Assembly: GCA_900547035.1 (NCBI GenBank)
Contig: URFM01000035.1
Coordinates: forward strand, 1-39,758
Source of the DNA: an uncultured Clostridium sp.
GTDB taxonomy: Bacteria > Bacillota > Clostridia > Lachnospirales > Lachnospiraceae
Direction: 5' to 3'
DNA: 39,758 bases
Shown: piece after piece, positions 19,936 to 28,683 of the stretch
Layout of the letters: every line of letters begins with the position of its first letter
Numbering within the stretch: the stretch's first letter is position 1
The notes under the pieces: model-generated
Told to the model about the DNA's origin: nothing
Seen by the model: the letters and a program-made list of their open reading frames with translations, nothing else
Databases searched by the model: none
Translations under genes and position numbers: made by a program

Positions 19936-21303
19936 CTACTCCTGAGACACAATCGTAACATCCATGCCATCGGTCAGTGTCGTATTCGGATTGGTGATCA
20001 CCATCATCCCCTGGGTCAGCTCATAACCTTCCTGAGGAACTACCTGGATTTCCACATCTCCGTCCACCCCGGTCGAGACAGGGATCCGGCGAACTTTCCC
20101 CTCCTGAGCAACGGCGATATATGTACCTTCCCCATTGTCAATCAAGGCCGTAATGGGAACTACAAACGCGTCCTCTGCTTCCTGGATCAGGATCTCCGCC
20201 TTTGCCGTAATCCCGGCAATCAGGCCCGAAGAGCTGTCTTTGATGCCGATGGTAATGGGAATTACCCGCTCCGTGGAGCCGCCGCCTTTTTCCTCTCCGG
20301 TAGGAGAAATCTTGATAACCTCCCCTTCCACCGTTTTTCCATTCAGGATATCGGCGCTGATTTGTACCTTCTGCCCCACCTTCACCTTTCCGATGGAATA
20401 CTCACTGATTTTAATCTCCATCTCCAGCTCTTCCAGGTTCTCGATGCTTAAAATCGGCTTATCATTCTCTACCTTGTCAGCAAACTGGCCTACCTTGGAG
20501 TTAACCCGGACCACTGTGCCGTCGATGGCGCTTTTTATCTCCGTATTCTCCAATTCCTTCTGCGCCTTTTCCAATGTAAAGGCCGCGGCCTTTACCTGCA
20601 GTTCGTAGGAAGGATCCGCCGTCCCTACTCCGTTTACCACCGTATATTCCTCCATATGGCGTCTGGCATCCGCCAGGGCGTTGGCCGCCGTCTCCATCTC
20701 CACCTGGGAAATGTCCCCGTTCGCGTACAGCAGACTCTTCCGGTCATAGTCGGCCTGGGCTGCCTGACAATCCTGAACTGCTTTCTCGTATCCCAGGGCC
20801 TGAGTCTTATTCTGTTCTGCCTGGTTCGCCGCCGCCAGCTCATAGGCATTTCGGGCAATCTCCACCTCCCTCTGCAAATCCGTCTGATCCAGCGTAGCCA
20901 GAATCTGGCCCTTTATCACCTGGTCCCCCTCTTTTACATTCATGGAGATAATCTCCGCATGAATGTTGGAAACCACGTCTACGCTGTCGGTACCCTCCAC
21001 CGGTCCGCTGACGGAGAGCTTCTCCTGGATGGGCTTCTTCTCAAGAGCCATTACGCTGGCTGAAAAACCGCCGGAAGATCCTCCTGCTGCCAAACGGGAC
21101 AGGAAAAATAAAACCGCCAGAAGAACCGCTCCCGTCAAAACTTTCCGTTTTCTGCTCCAGCCTTTGAGCTTGCCAAATATCTTTCGTCTGCCTTTTTTGC
21201 CATCTTCAGAACTATTTTCCGCCGTTGTGGACATAATCTTTTCAATCTGACGGTCAATCAGCTCCTCCTCATTTATTTTTTCCTTTTCATATCTTTCTTC
21301 CAT
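19936..21303 (-). CDS. MacA/HlyD-like membrane-fusion (adaptor) protein
   Basis: 455 residues from the ATG at 21303, with GGAGGGGAG just before it; the frame upstream has no ribosome binding site. A charged cytoplasmic N-terminus of about 65 residues is unusually long for the family (EELIDRQIEKIMSTTAENSS). A single membrane anchor follows (VLTGAVLLAVLFFLSRLA). Then come the lipoyl half-motifs (AEIISMNVKEGDQVIKGQIL and IDGTVVRVNSKVGQF) enclosing a coiled-coil hairpin near 165-260, then beta-barrel and membrane-proximal domains. It links the ABC permease to the outside. First gene of the export operon. Confidence 0.9.
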   Translation of the reverse strand: MEERYEKEKINEEELIDRQIEKIMSTTAENSSEDGKKGRRKIFGKLKGWSRKRKVLTGAVLLAVLFFLSRLAAGGSSGGFSASVMALEKKPIQEKLSVSGPVEGTDSVDVVSNIHAEIISMNVKEGDQVIKGQILATLDQTDLQREVEIARNAYELAAANQAEQNKTQALGYEKAVQDCQAAQADYDRKSLLYANGDISQVEMETAANALADARRHMEEYTVVNGVGTADPSYELQVKAAAFTLEKAQKELENTEIKSAIDGTVVRVNSKVGQFADKVENDKPILSIENLEELEMEIKISEYSIGKVKVGQKVQISADILNGKTVEGEVIKISPTGEEKGGGSTERVIPITIGIKDSSSGLIAGITAKAEILIQEAEDAFVVPITALIDNGEGTYIAVAQEGKVRRIPVSTGVDGDVEIQVVPQEGYELTQGMMVITNPNTTLTDGMDVTIVSQE

Positions 21304-21460
21304 AGGAATCTCCCCTCCTGATTCTTGGCTTATTAGTGTTTTTGAGGATTGCCGGACCACAAAGTGCAGAACAGTCCGGTATCATATGTCTCGCATTATA
21401 ACAGTCCACGCCAAAAAGCAGACGGTAAAAATTCAGAATATTTTTGGAAGAATTCTAAAG

Positions 21461-21490
21461 AAAAAGAAAAGAGGCTTCTATCAAAGCCTC
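21461..21490 (-). terminator. Terminator at the end of the arginine operon
   Basis: On the minus strand GAGGCTT (from 21490) pairs with AAGCCTC (to 21471) across a 6-nt loop and is followed by a T-rich tract (21461-21470). It lies 26 bp beyond the argD stop. Confidence 0.85.
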
Positions 21491-21515
21491 CTTCCGTTCC
21501 CGTATAATTATTTTT

Positions 21516-22727
21516 CTACTTCCCCGCATTCTGCCTCACGGCTTCAACAGCCGCCCGCAGCCGCTTCATCATCTCATCCACATCTTCCTTTTCAATAATC
21601 AGCGGCGGCACAAAGCGGATGACATTGGAGCCGGCGCTGATTAACACCAGCTTCTGCTTTAAGAGTGCTTCCGTCACAATGGGCCCCACCGGGCAGGTAA
21701 ATTCCAGACCCTGAATCAGCCCCACGCCCCGGCGTTCTTTTACCAAATCGCACTCCTCTGCCAGCCCCTCCAGCTGCTCCTTCAGATATGCGCCGATTTT
21801 TGCGGCGTGTCCCGGAATATCCCGTTTCCCAAAAATATCCAGCACCGCCTTCGCCCCCGCCGTCACCAGGGGGTTTCCGCCGTAGGTAGTGCCATGGTCT
21901 CCCAGCCCCATGGCCTGGGCCGCTTTTCCCCAGGCCAGGAAGGCTCCCACGGGAAGTCCGTTCCCCAGGGCTTTGGCCGTAGTCATTACATCCGGCTTTA
22001 TCCCGTATCCCTGCCAGGCAAACATATGGCCGCTCCGCCCCATGCCGCACTGGATTTCGTCCAGAATCAACAGCATGTCGTGTTCATCGCAGAGCTTGCG
22101 AACCCCTTCCAGAAATTCCTTGGCGGCAGGGTAGATTCCTCCTTCTCCCTGGATGGTCTCCATGATAATGGCGCAGGTCTTGTCATTGATTAAGGCCTTC
22201 ACGCTGTCCAAATCATTGAAATCGGCAAAACGGATGCCCGGAATCAGGGGCTTAAAGGGCTCCTGGTAGTGGTCGTTGCCCGTCACTGACAAGGCGCCCA
22301 TACTGCGGCCGTGGAAGGAATGATGCATGGCGATGATTTCATGGTCGTAGCCGTGGTCCTTGTTGTAGGCGTAGCGGCGGGCGACTTTCAGCGCTCCCTC
22401 GATGGCCTCCGTTCCGCTGTTGGTAAAGAACACCCGGTCCATCCCCGAGGCCACCAGAAGCTTCTCTCCTGCCTCCACCGCCGGCCGGCTGTAAAACAGG
22501 TTGGAGATATGAAGCAGTTTATCCGCCTGGTCCTTTACCGCCTGGGTAAACTCCGGGTCCCCGTAGCCAAGGCCCATCACCGCGATTCCCGCGCCGAAAT
22601 CTAGGTAAGCTTCCCCGTCCTCATCATAGAGCCAGACTCCTTTTCCATGGTCAAAGACCACCGGGAACCGGTTGTACGTCTTATAAAAAGTTTCTTCCCC
22701 CCGCTCAATTACCGTCTGTTCACTCAT
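21516..22727 (-). CDS. argD: Acetylornithine aminotransferase
   Basis: 403 residues from the ATG at 22727, which overlaps the argB stop by 8 bp. Class III PLP-dependent transaminase: [17 protein letters not shown] for cofactor phosphate binding, [13 protein letters not shown] with the pyridine-contacting Asp, and the catalytic Lys in [15 protein letters not shown]. It converts N-acetylglutamate semialdehyde to N-acetylornithine. Last gene of argC-GNAT-argJ-argB-argD. Assigned argD rather than ornithine or GABA transaminase from context and motif set. Confidence 0.95.
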   Translation of the reverse strand: MSEQTVIERGEETFYKTYNRFPVVFDHGKGVWLYDEDGEAYLDFGAGIAVMGLGYGDPEFTQAVKDQADKLLHISNLFYSRPAVEAGEKLLVASGMDRVFFTNSGTEAIEGALKVARRYAYNKDHGYDHEIIAMHHSFHGRSMGALSVTGNDHYQEPFKPLIPGIRFADFNDLDSVKALINDKTCAIIMETIQGEGGIYPAAKEFLEGVRKLCDEHDMLLILDEIQCGMGRSGHMFAWQGYGIKPDVMTTAKALGNGLPVGAFLAWGKAAQAMGLGDHGTTYGGNPLVTAGAKAVLDIFGKRDIPGHAAKIGAYLKEQLEGLAEECDLVKERRGVGLIQGLEFTCPVGPIVTEALLKQKLVLISAGSNVIRFVPPLIIEKEDVDEMMKRLRAAVEAVRQNAGK

Positions 22728-23613
22728 GATAATACCGCTCCTCTCCTGATTTGATGATAGCCGTACCGATTCCTTTATCGGTGAAGATTTCCAGCAGCAG
22801 GCAGTGGGGAATCCGTCCGTCCAGGATGTGGACTCTGGAAACGCCTTCGTGGATGGCGTCGATGCAGTTCTGAAGCTTGGGGAGCATTCCCCCTCCCAGC
22901 GTGCCGCTGTGAACAAAATCCTGGGCTTCCTCCAGGGTCATCTCGGAAATCAGGGAATTTTTATCCTCGAAATCCCGGTAAACGCCCTCCACGTCCGTCA
23001 GAAAGGCCAGCTTCTCCGCCTTCACCGCCGTGGCGATGGCGCAGGCCGCATCGTCCGCGTTGATATTGTAGGTCTGAAACTCCTCGTCAAAACCGATGGG
23101 GCATACGATCGGCAGGAAGTCCTTCTCCAGCAAATCGTAGAGAATCTTGGGATTCACCGTAGTCACCTCACCCACGAATCCGATATCCTGTCCCCCGGAG
23201 TATTTTTTCTTGCAGGGAAGCAGCAGGCCGTCCTTTCCGCTGATTCCCACTGCCTTCACCCCCAGCTCGTTTACCAGCTGGACCAGGCTCTTGTTTACCT
23301 TATTCAACACCATCTCCGCAATTTCCATGGTAGCCTCGTCGGTCACCCGGAGCCCTCCCACAAACCTGGGCTCCATCCCGACTTTGCCGACCCAGCGGCT
23401 GATTTCCTTGCCGCCGCCATGGACGATGATCGGTTTAAATCCTACCAGTTTCAGCAGAACCACATCCTGAATTACTTTCTTTTTCAGCGCCTCGTCCACC
23501 ATGGCGCTTCCGCCGTATTTTACCACAACAATCTTCCGGTTAAAGCGCTGGATATAAGGCAGCGCCTCGATGAGTACCGCCGCCTTGTGCATAATCTCCG
23601 GTTCCAGATTCAT
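22720..23613 (-). CDS. argB: Acetylglutamate kinase
   Basis: 297 residues. I prefer the ATG at 23613 because GGGAGG lies 8 bases before it; an ATG three codons earlier (23622) is almost on top of the ribosome binding site. Amino-acid kinase fold: [11 protein letters not shown] at the N-terminus, [11 protein letters not shown] for substrate phosphate, [12 protein letters not shown] and the Lys-containing [15 protein letters not shown] near the end. The length and N-terminal helix fit the arginine-inhibited hexameric type common in Firmicutes that use ArgJ. It phosphorylates N-acetylglutamate. Confidence 0.95.
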   Translation of the reverse strand: MNLEPEIMHKAAVLIEALPYIQRFNRKIVVVKYGGSAMVDEALKKKVIQDVVLLKLVGFKPIIVHGGGKEISRWVGKVGMEPRFVGGLRVTDEATMEIAEMVLNKVNKSLVQLVNELGVKAVGISGKDGLLLPCKKKYSGGQDIGFVGEVTTVNPKILYDLLEKDFLPIVCPIGFDEEFQTYNINADDAACAIATAVKAEKLAFLTDVEGVYRDFEDKNSLISEMTLEEAQDFVHSGTLGGGMLPKLQNCIDAIHEGVSRVHILDGRIPHCLLLEIFTDKGIGTAIIKSGEERYYHE

Positions 23614-23661
23614 CTTCTTCATCCTCCCTCATCCTGATTTTATTCCTTAGCAGGGCGTTTC

Positions 23662-24894
23662 CTATGAGCGGTAGTCCGCGTTGATTTTTACATAGTCAAA
23701 GGTCAAATCACAGCCCCAGGCAGTGGCAGTCTCCTGTCCCATTTTCACATCCGCGATGGCCTTCACCTCCGGACAGGAAAGTATCTTCGTGGCCTCCTCC
23801 TCGCTGTAGTCCAAAGCCACGCCGTTTTCAATCAGCTGCATGGAGCCGGCAGCGCTTTCAAAATACAGATCCACTTTCTCCGGATCAAACTGAACCCCGG
23901 AGTAGCCCATGGCGCAGAGGATTCTGCCCCAGTTGGCGTCGTGTCCGAAAATGGCCGCCTTGGTAAGGTTGGAGGTAATCACCGATTTTGCCAGGATTTT
24001 GGCCTCCTTCTTCGTGGCCGCCCCCTTGATCTGGACCTCAAAGAGCGCCGTGCATCCCTCTCCGTCCCCGGCGATTTTCTTCGCCAGGGTTTCATTCACG
24101 TAATGGATGGCCTGGCAGAATGCCTCATACTCCTCATTCTCCTGGCAGATTTCCGGGTTGCCCGCCATGCCGTTGGCCAAAAGCAGCACCGTGTCGTTGG
24201 TGGAAGTATCCCCGTCCACGGAAATCATGTTGTAGGTGTCCTCCACGTCTTTTCTCAGGGCCTTTTGCAGAAGTTCCTGGGAAATGGCCGCATCCGTGGT
24301 GATGAAGCTTAACATGGTACACATATTGGGGTGAATCATGCCGGAGCCCTTGCACATGCCTCCGATGGTCACGGTCTTCCCGCCGAGCTGCAGCCGGACC
24401 GCGGCTTCCTTGGGCTTGGTATCCGTGGTCATAATGGCCTTTGCCGCCTTTGCCCCGCTGTCCAAGCCGGGGGCCAGCTCCGGCGCCATTGCCCGGATTC
24501 CGCCGCAAATACGGTCCATGGGAAGCTGCATCCCGATGACGCCGGTGGAGGCTACCAGAACGCTGTCCCCCGGGATATTTAGGGCTTCCCCGCAGCACTC
24601 CGCCGTCTGCTTACAGTAGTCCATCCCCTCTTTCCCGGTGCATGCGTTGGCGATGCCTGCGTTGATGACCACCGCCCGGGCGCATTTTCCACCCTCCACC
24701 AAAGCTTTGTCCCACAGGACCGGAGCCGCCTTCACCACATTGGTCGTAAAGGTTCCTGCCAGGCGGCAGTCCTGTTCGCTGTAAATCATGGCCATATCCG
24801 GGCGGTCCTTATATTTAATCCCTGCGGCTGTGGACGCCGTCTGAAAGCCCTTGGCAGCGGCAACGCCGCCGGATATCACTTGAAACTGCTCCAT
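23662..24894 (-). CDS. argJ: Glutamate N-acetyltransferase (ArgJ)
   Basis: 410 residues. A self-cleaving Ntn-type enzyme that moves acetyl from N-acetylornithine to glutamate. The autoproteolysis site is visible in KGSGMIHPNMCTMLSF, with nucleophile Thr193. The residue before it is Cys, where the best-known members have Ala. Later landmarks are DGDTSTNDTVLLLANG and the C-terminal FGHDANWGRILCAMGYSG. Whether it also accepts acetyl-CoA (bifunctional) cannot be read from sequence. The presence of a GNAT gene just upstream may relate to that. AGGAGG lies about 10 bases before the ATG. Confidence 0.95.
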   Translation of the reverse strand: MEQFQVISGGVAAAKGFQTASTAAGIKYKDRPDMAMIYSEQDCRLAGTFTTNVVKAAPVLWDKALVEGGKCARAVVINAGIANACTGKEGMDYCKQTAECCGEALNIPGDSVLVASTGVIGMQLPMDRICGGIRAMAPELAPGLDSGAKAAKAIMTTDTKPKEAAVRLQLGGKTVTIGGMCKGSGMIHPNMCTMLSFITTDAAISQELLQKALRKDVEDTYNMISVDGDTSTNDTVLLLANGMAGNPEICQENEEYEAFCQAIHYVNETLAKKIAGDGEGCTALFEVQIKGAATKKEAKILAKSVITSNLTKAAIFGHDANWGRILCAMGYSGVQFDPEKVDLYFESAAGSMQLIENGVALDYSEEEATKILSCPEVKAIADVKMGQETATAWGCDLTFDYVKINADYRS

Positions 24895-24912
24895 ATCTCC
24901 ATCTTCCTCCTG

Positions 24913-25377
24913 CTATTTGACAAAATTGGTAATATTCTTTTCATTCAGCACAAACTCGTAGCTGTTGATGTCCTCCCGCTCCGTCCAGCCGATTCCTTTC
25001 CAGAAGGCGTTTCCCACCTGATTCTCCTTAAAAGCAATGAGGGTTATCTTGCTGACCCCCTCCCGGTGCAGAGCCTCCATGGCGGCCCGCACCATGCGGT
25101 AGCCGATTCCGTGCTTGCGGTAGGAGGCCTCCACGCAGACGTGGTAGAAACATCCGGTCCGCCCATCATGTCCGCAGAGGATATTTCCGATGACACGCCC
25201 ATTCTGCACCGCCACCACGCTGGTGGTGGGATTGCGTTTCAGGAAACGCTCCACTCCCTCCCTGGAATCGTCCACTGTGCGGATTCCAAAGCCCTTAATT
25301 TCCGTCCAGAGGGCATACACCTGGTCGTAGTCCTCCATCTTCATCTCCCGGATGATGATATCCATCGTTCCTGCCAT
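24913..25377 (-). CDS. GNAT N-acetyltransferase inside the arginine operon
   Basis: 154 residues from the ATG at 25377 (GGAGGG 7 bases before). GNAT fold: N-terminal IIIREMKMEDYDQVYALWTE, acetyl-CoA-binding segment VEASYRKHGIGYRMVRAAME, and C-terminal ITLIAFKENQVGNAFWKGIGW with the aromatic end typical of YpeA-like acetyltransferases. It sits between argC and argJ with short gaps, so it is cotranscribed. It could be a single-domain N-acetylglutamate synthase that primes the acetyl cycle, but the short YpeA-like form does not prove a glutamate substrate. Function assigned only to family level. Confidence 0.85.
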   Translation of the reverse strand: MAGTMDIIIREMKMEDYDQVYALWTEIKGFGIRTVDDSREGVERFLKRNPTTSVVAVQNGRVIGNILCGHDGRTGCFYHVCVEASYRKHGIGYRMVRAAMEALHREGVSKITLIAFKENQVGNAFWKGIGWTEREDINSYEFVLNEKNITNFVK

Positions 25378-25416
25378 GACAGGTCCCTCCCTTTCCTTCT
25401 GTGTTTCCTCCCTGCT

Positions 25417-26457
25417 TTACGGGAACATGGGGAGCTGTCTGAGTCCGGTATGCTCCGGCAGCCCGAACATCAGATTCATGTTCTGAACGGCCTGGCCGGC
25501 AGCCCCCTTCACCATGTTGTCGATAGCTCCCATCATCACCACCCGGTTGGTCCTGGGATCAATCTTAAAATTCACATCCGCGAAGTTGCTTCCCTCCACC
25601 CAGCGGGTCTGGGGAACTGCCCCCGGCTCCAGCAGACGGACGAAATACTCGTTCTGATAGTATTTTTCATAAGCGGCTCTGGCTTCCTCCTCCGTTACCG
25701 TTCCATTTAAGGAGGCGTAAGCCGTCACCAGGATTCCCCGGTTCATGGGTACCAGATGAGGGGTAAAGCTGATGGTCACCGGCTGCCCCGCGGCGTAGGA
25801 GAGCTGCTCCTCGATTTCCGGCGTGTGACGGTGGCTTCCCACCCCGTAGGCTTTGATACTCTCATTGACTTCACAGTACAGATTGTCGGTCTTGGCCCCT
25901 CTGCCCGCTCCTGAGGTACCGGACTTGGCGTCAATAATCAGGGTGTTGGGATCGATCAGCCCCTCCTTCACCAGGGGGTATACCGCCAGGAAGGAGCAGG
26001 TGGGAAAGCATCCCGGGTTGGCAATGAGCCTGGCTGTTTTCACCTTTTCCCGGTTTACCTCCGGCAGGCCGTACACGGCCTCGTCCAGAAACTGGGGAGA
26101 CTTGTGCTCCAGTTTATACCATTTTTCGTAAACCGCCTGGTCCTTAATCCGAAAATCGGCACTCAAATCGATCACCTTCACCTTGGAAAGAATTTCTTCA
26201 TCTATTAAGGAAGCGCACAATCCCTGGGGTGTGGCGGTAAATATCACATCCACCTGATCCGCCAGCTCTTTGATAGCGTCGTCCTGGCAGTTCTCATCTA
26301 CTATTTTAAATAGGTTGGGGTAGACACTGGCATACTTCTGACCCACATAGCTTCTGGAGCCATACCACAGAATTTCCACATCATCACGCTGCAGCAGCAG
26401 TCTGGCCAGCTCTCCTCCCGCGTATCCTGTTGAACCGATCATACCGGCTTTGATCAT
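25417..26457 (-). CDS. argC: N-acetyl-gamma-glutamyl-phosphate reductase
   Basis: 346 residues. NADPH-binding GMIGSTGYAGGELARLL at the N-terminus and the catalytic Cys in LIANPGCFPTCSFLAVYPL; SGTSGAGRGAK and HRHTPEIEEQL are the usual substrate-side motifs. It reduces acetylglutamyl phosphate to the semialdehyde. First gene of the leftward arg operon. GAGGAG precedes the ATG. Its promoter carries an ArgR-like operator pair, matching that of the divergent argG. Confidence 0.95.
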   Translation of the reverse strand: MIKAGMIGSTGYAGGELARLLLQRDDVEILWYGSRSYVGQKYASVYPNLFKIVDENCQDDAIKELADQVDVIFTATPQGLCASLIDEEILSKVKVIDLSADFRIKDQAVYEKWYKLEHKSPQFLDEAVYGLPEVNREKVKTARLIANPGCFPTCSFLAVYPLVKEGLIDPNTLIIDAKSGTSGAGRGAKTDNLYCEVNESIKAYGVGSHRHTPEIEEQLSYAAGQPVTISFTPHLVPMNRGILVTAYASLNGTVTEEEARAAYEKYYQNEYFVRLLEPGAVPQTRWVEGSNFADVNFKIDPRTNRVVMMGAIDNMVKGAAGQAVQNMNLMFGLPEHTGLRQLPMFP

Positions 26458-26483
26458 AATTTTTCATCTCCTCTCAGGTTATG

Positions 26484-26519
26484 TCTCATAATTATACATC
26501 TCATTTGTATAATATGCAA
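26484..26519 (-). promoter_or_regulatory. argC promoter with ArgR-like operator pair
   Basis: Minus strand: -35 TTGCAT (26514-26519), 17-bp spacer, perfect -10 TATAAT (26491-26496). Overlapping it are TGCATATTATACA (26506-26518) and TGTATAATTATGAGA (26484-26498), 20 bp apart start to start. Both resemble ARG boxes (TGAAT-w4-ATTCA type). The spacing near two helical turns is that of paired ArgR boxes. Binding would block the polymerase. Confidence 0.72.
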
Positions 26520-26545
26520 CATTTTTTAAAAATTAAATTTAGCTA

Positions 26546-26581
26546 TTGCATTTTATTCCATATTGGTGTATATTTATGAAA
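26546..26581 (+). promoter_or_regulatory. argG promoter with ArgR-like operator pair
   Basis: -35 TTGCAT (26546-26551), 17-bp spacer, -10 TATATT (26569-26574). Boxes TGCATTTTATTCCA (26547-26560) and TGTATATTTATGAAA (26567-26581) are 20 bp apart and mirror those of the argC promoter in sequence, spacing and position relative to -35 and -10. Confidence 0.72.
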
Positions 26582-26627
26582 GTCACTCAAATTGAAACAA
26601 TATATCATCTTCGGGAGGATTTATAGA

Positions 26628-27866
26628 ATGAAAGAAAAAGTCGTATTAGCTTACTCCGGCGGATTGGACACCACCGCCATTATTCCCTGGTTAAAGGAAA
26701 CTTTCGGCTACGAGGTAATCTGCTGCTGCGTGGACTGCGGACAGGGCAGCGAGCTGGAAGGACTGGATGAACGGGCAAAACTCTCCGGCGCTTCCAAATT
26801 GTATATTGAGGATGTGGTAGATGATTTCTGCGACAATTATATTATGCCCTGCGTACAGGCAGGCGCGGTTTACGAGAACAAGTATCTTTTAGGTACTTCT
26901 ATGGCCCGTCCCGTCATTGCCAAAAAGCTGGTGGAAATCGCCCGCAAGGAGGGAGCCGTCGCCATCTGTCACGGCGCTACCGGAAAGGGCAACGATCAGA
27001 TTCGTTTTGAGCTGTCCATCAAGGCCCTGGCCCCGGACTTAAAGGTGATTGCCCCATGGCGTATGACCGACGTCTGGACCATGCAGTCCCGCCAGGATGA
27101 GATCGATTACTGCAAAGCCCACGGCATTGACCTGCCCTTCTCTACGGACAGCAGCTACAGCCGCGACCGGAATCTGTGGCATTTAAGTCACGAGGGACTG
27201 GAACTGGAGGACCCATCCCAGGAGCCCAACTATGAGCACATTTTGATGATGAGCGTTCCCCCTCAGAAGGCCCCCGACGAGACGGAGACGGTAACTATGA
27301 CCTTCGAGGCCGGCGTTCCTACCAGCGTCAACGGGGTAAAGATGAAGGTTTCCGATATTGTCCGCAAGTTAAATGAGCTGGGCGGCAAGCACGGCATCGG
27401 CATTGTGGACATCGTGGAAAACCGGGTAGTGGGCATGAAGTCCAGAGGCGTCTATGAAACTCCCGGCGGCACCATTCTCATGGAAGCCCACAAGCAGCTG
27501 GAAGAGCTGACTCTGGATAGGGCTACCATGGAAGTAAAGAAAAACATCGGCAACAAGCTCGCACAGGTGGTTTATGAGGGCAAATGGTACACCCCCCTCT
27601 GCGATGCTTTGATCGCCTTCACCAAATCCACCCAGCAGTATGTAACGGGAACCGTCAAATTCAAGCTGTACAAGGGCAACATCATCAAAGCGGGAACCAC
27701 CTCCCCCTACTCCCTCTACAGCGAATCCCTGGCTTCCTTCACCACCGGCGATCTTTACGACCATCACGATGCCGATGGTTTCATCACCCTCTTCGGACTG
27801 CCCTTAAAGGTACGCGCCATGAAGATGATGGAGCTCGAAAAATCAAAAACAGGTGAAAAACAGTAA
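26628..27866 (+). CDS. argG: Argininosuccinate synthase
   Basis: 412 residues from the ATG at 26628 (GGGAGG 9 bases before); an upstream in-frame ATG at 26592 lies inside the promoter leader and has no ribosome binding site. N-type ATP pyrophosphatase P-loop VVLAYSGGLDTTAII, HGATGKGNDQIRFE, the citrulline/aspartate-binding SSYSRDRNLWHLSHEG. It joins citrulline and aspartate. Full length, closed by a strong terminator, monocistronic, and divergent from argC. Confidence 0.97.
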   Translation: MKEKVVLAYSGGLDTTAIIPWLKETFGYEVICCCVDCGQGSELEGLDERAKLSGASKLYIEDVVDDFCDNYIMPCVQAGAVYENKYLLGTSMARPVIAKKLVEIARKEGAVAICHGATGKGNDQIRFELSIKALAPDLKVIAPWRMTDVWTMQSRQDEIDYCKAHGIDLPFSTDSSYSRDRNLWHLSHEGLELEDPSQEPNYEHILMMSVPPQKAPDETETVTMTFEAGVPTSVNGVKMKVSDIVRKLNELGGKHGIGIVDIVENRVVGMKSRGVYETPGGTILMEAHKQLEELTLDRATMEVKKNIGNKLAQVVYEGKWYTPLCDALIAFTKSTQQYVTGTVKFKLYKGNIIKAGTTSPYSLYSESLASFTTGDLYDHHDADGFITLFGLPLKVRAMKMMELEKSKTGEKQ

Positions 27867-27877
27867 CAATTAAAAAT

Positions 27878-27908
27878 CCCCGCGGCCTGTCAGTTCCGCG
27901 GGGCTTTT
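27878..27908 (+). terminator. argG terminator
   Basis: Perfect 8-bp stem CCCCGCGG (27878-27885) with CCGCGGGG (27896-27903), 10-nt loop, followed by CTTTTT. Confidence 0.92.
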
Positions 27909-28011
27909 TAAAACAGATTTGGAAAACCTTTGGAAAATCATAATACTTCAAACACATTTCTTTCACATTCCCTCAGTAGAATTACACTCAATAGGAGGGA
28001 GGATATAATTT

Positions 28012-28539
28012 ATGAAGAAGAGAACTGCCCTTCGGGCAGGCGCTGTACTGATTTTTATTTTACTGTGTGTTTCCTATGGTTTTTCATCCTGGAGACAGGC
28101 AGAGGCCAGAAGTCTGGAGGAAACCGTGGCCAGAGAAGTTTTTGTCACCGATTTAGGGCCTGTTTCCAGTTTTTCTATTGACAAAAATGGCAGCCGGCTG
28201 ACCTTCTTACTGGAAAACGACACCTGGTACTGCAGCCAGAATCCGGAAGCTGCTCTGAACCAGGAAACCGTCCGGACTTTGGCCGGACTTCTTTCCAGAC
28301 TTCCAGCCATAGAAATGATTGAAACCCCAGAGCCTCTGGAGACTTACGGACTGGCGGACCCGCAGCTCTCCTTTGAAATTACCACGGCAGACTCTACTGC
28401 GGCTCTTCTAATTGGGAATGTCCTTTCAGACGGAAGTCAGTATTATGCCTGTATATCCGGCGGAACGCTGGTATATACCATCGGGTCCCAGCTGACGGAA
28501 ATAGCAAGTACGGACTTGTCTGACTTTTTAGAGACATAG
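28012..28539 (+). CDS. DUF4340-domain membrane-anchored protein
   Basis: 175 residues. An N-terminal signal anchor (ALRAGAVLIFILLCVSYGFS) precedes an extracytoplasmic domain with the DUF4340 pattern: an opening Trp/Tyr strand (ENDTWYCSQ), ETYGLADPQLSFEITTAD and ALLIGNVLSDGSQYYACI. Proteins of this group often accompany gliding or ABC export systems and fold as repeats of a small beta domain; here there is only one unit. GGAGGGAGG is well placed. It stands alone between argG and the antiporter. Its role is not known. Confidence 0.75.
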   Translation: MKKRTALRAGAVLIFILLCVSYGFSSWRQAEARSLEETVAREVFVTDLGPVSSFSIDKNGSRLTFLLENDTWYCSQNPEAALNQETVRTLAGLLSRLPAIEMIETPEPLETYGLADPQLSFEITTADSTAALLIGNVLSDGSQYYACISGGTLVYTIGSQLTEIASTDLSDFLET

Positions 28540-28578
28540 TGATTTACGGCGGCAGTTCAGGCAGCAGGAATTATGATC

Positions 28579-28608
28579 TTTACATAATAAGTCGTTATGT
28601 GTTAAAAT
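28579..28608 (+). promoter_or_regulatory. Promoter of the potassium/proton antiporter
   Basis: -35 TTTACA (28579-28584), 18-bp spacer, -10 TAAAAT (28603-28608), 76 bp before the antiporter start codon. The spacer holds a 6-bp dyad, ACATAA and TTATGT (28582-28600), which may be an operator. Confidence 0.55.
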
Positions 28609-28683
28609 AAATTTTGTGTCTGCCTTTTCGGGCAGCCTCCCCTTTTCCCGTTGACTTGTTTTCACCTGAAAGGAGAACTGCCT

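Noticed and set aside
22804..23637. 277-codon open frame antisense to argB
   Set aside because: A mirror of a GC-rich conserved gene. No start signal; argB is unambiguous on the other strand.
24316..24321. Inactive ArgJ because of Cys before the cleavage Thr
   Set aside because: The nucleophile Thr193 and all surrounding motifs are kept, and Cys is a small residue that need not stop autoproteolysis.
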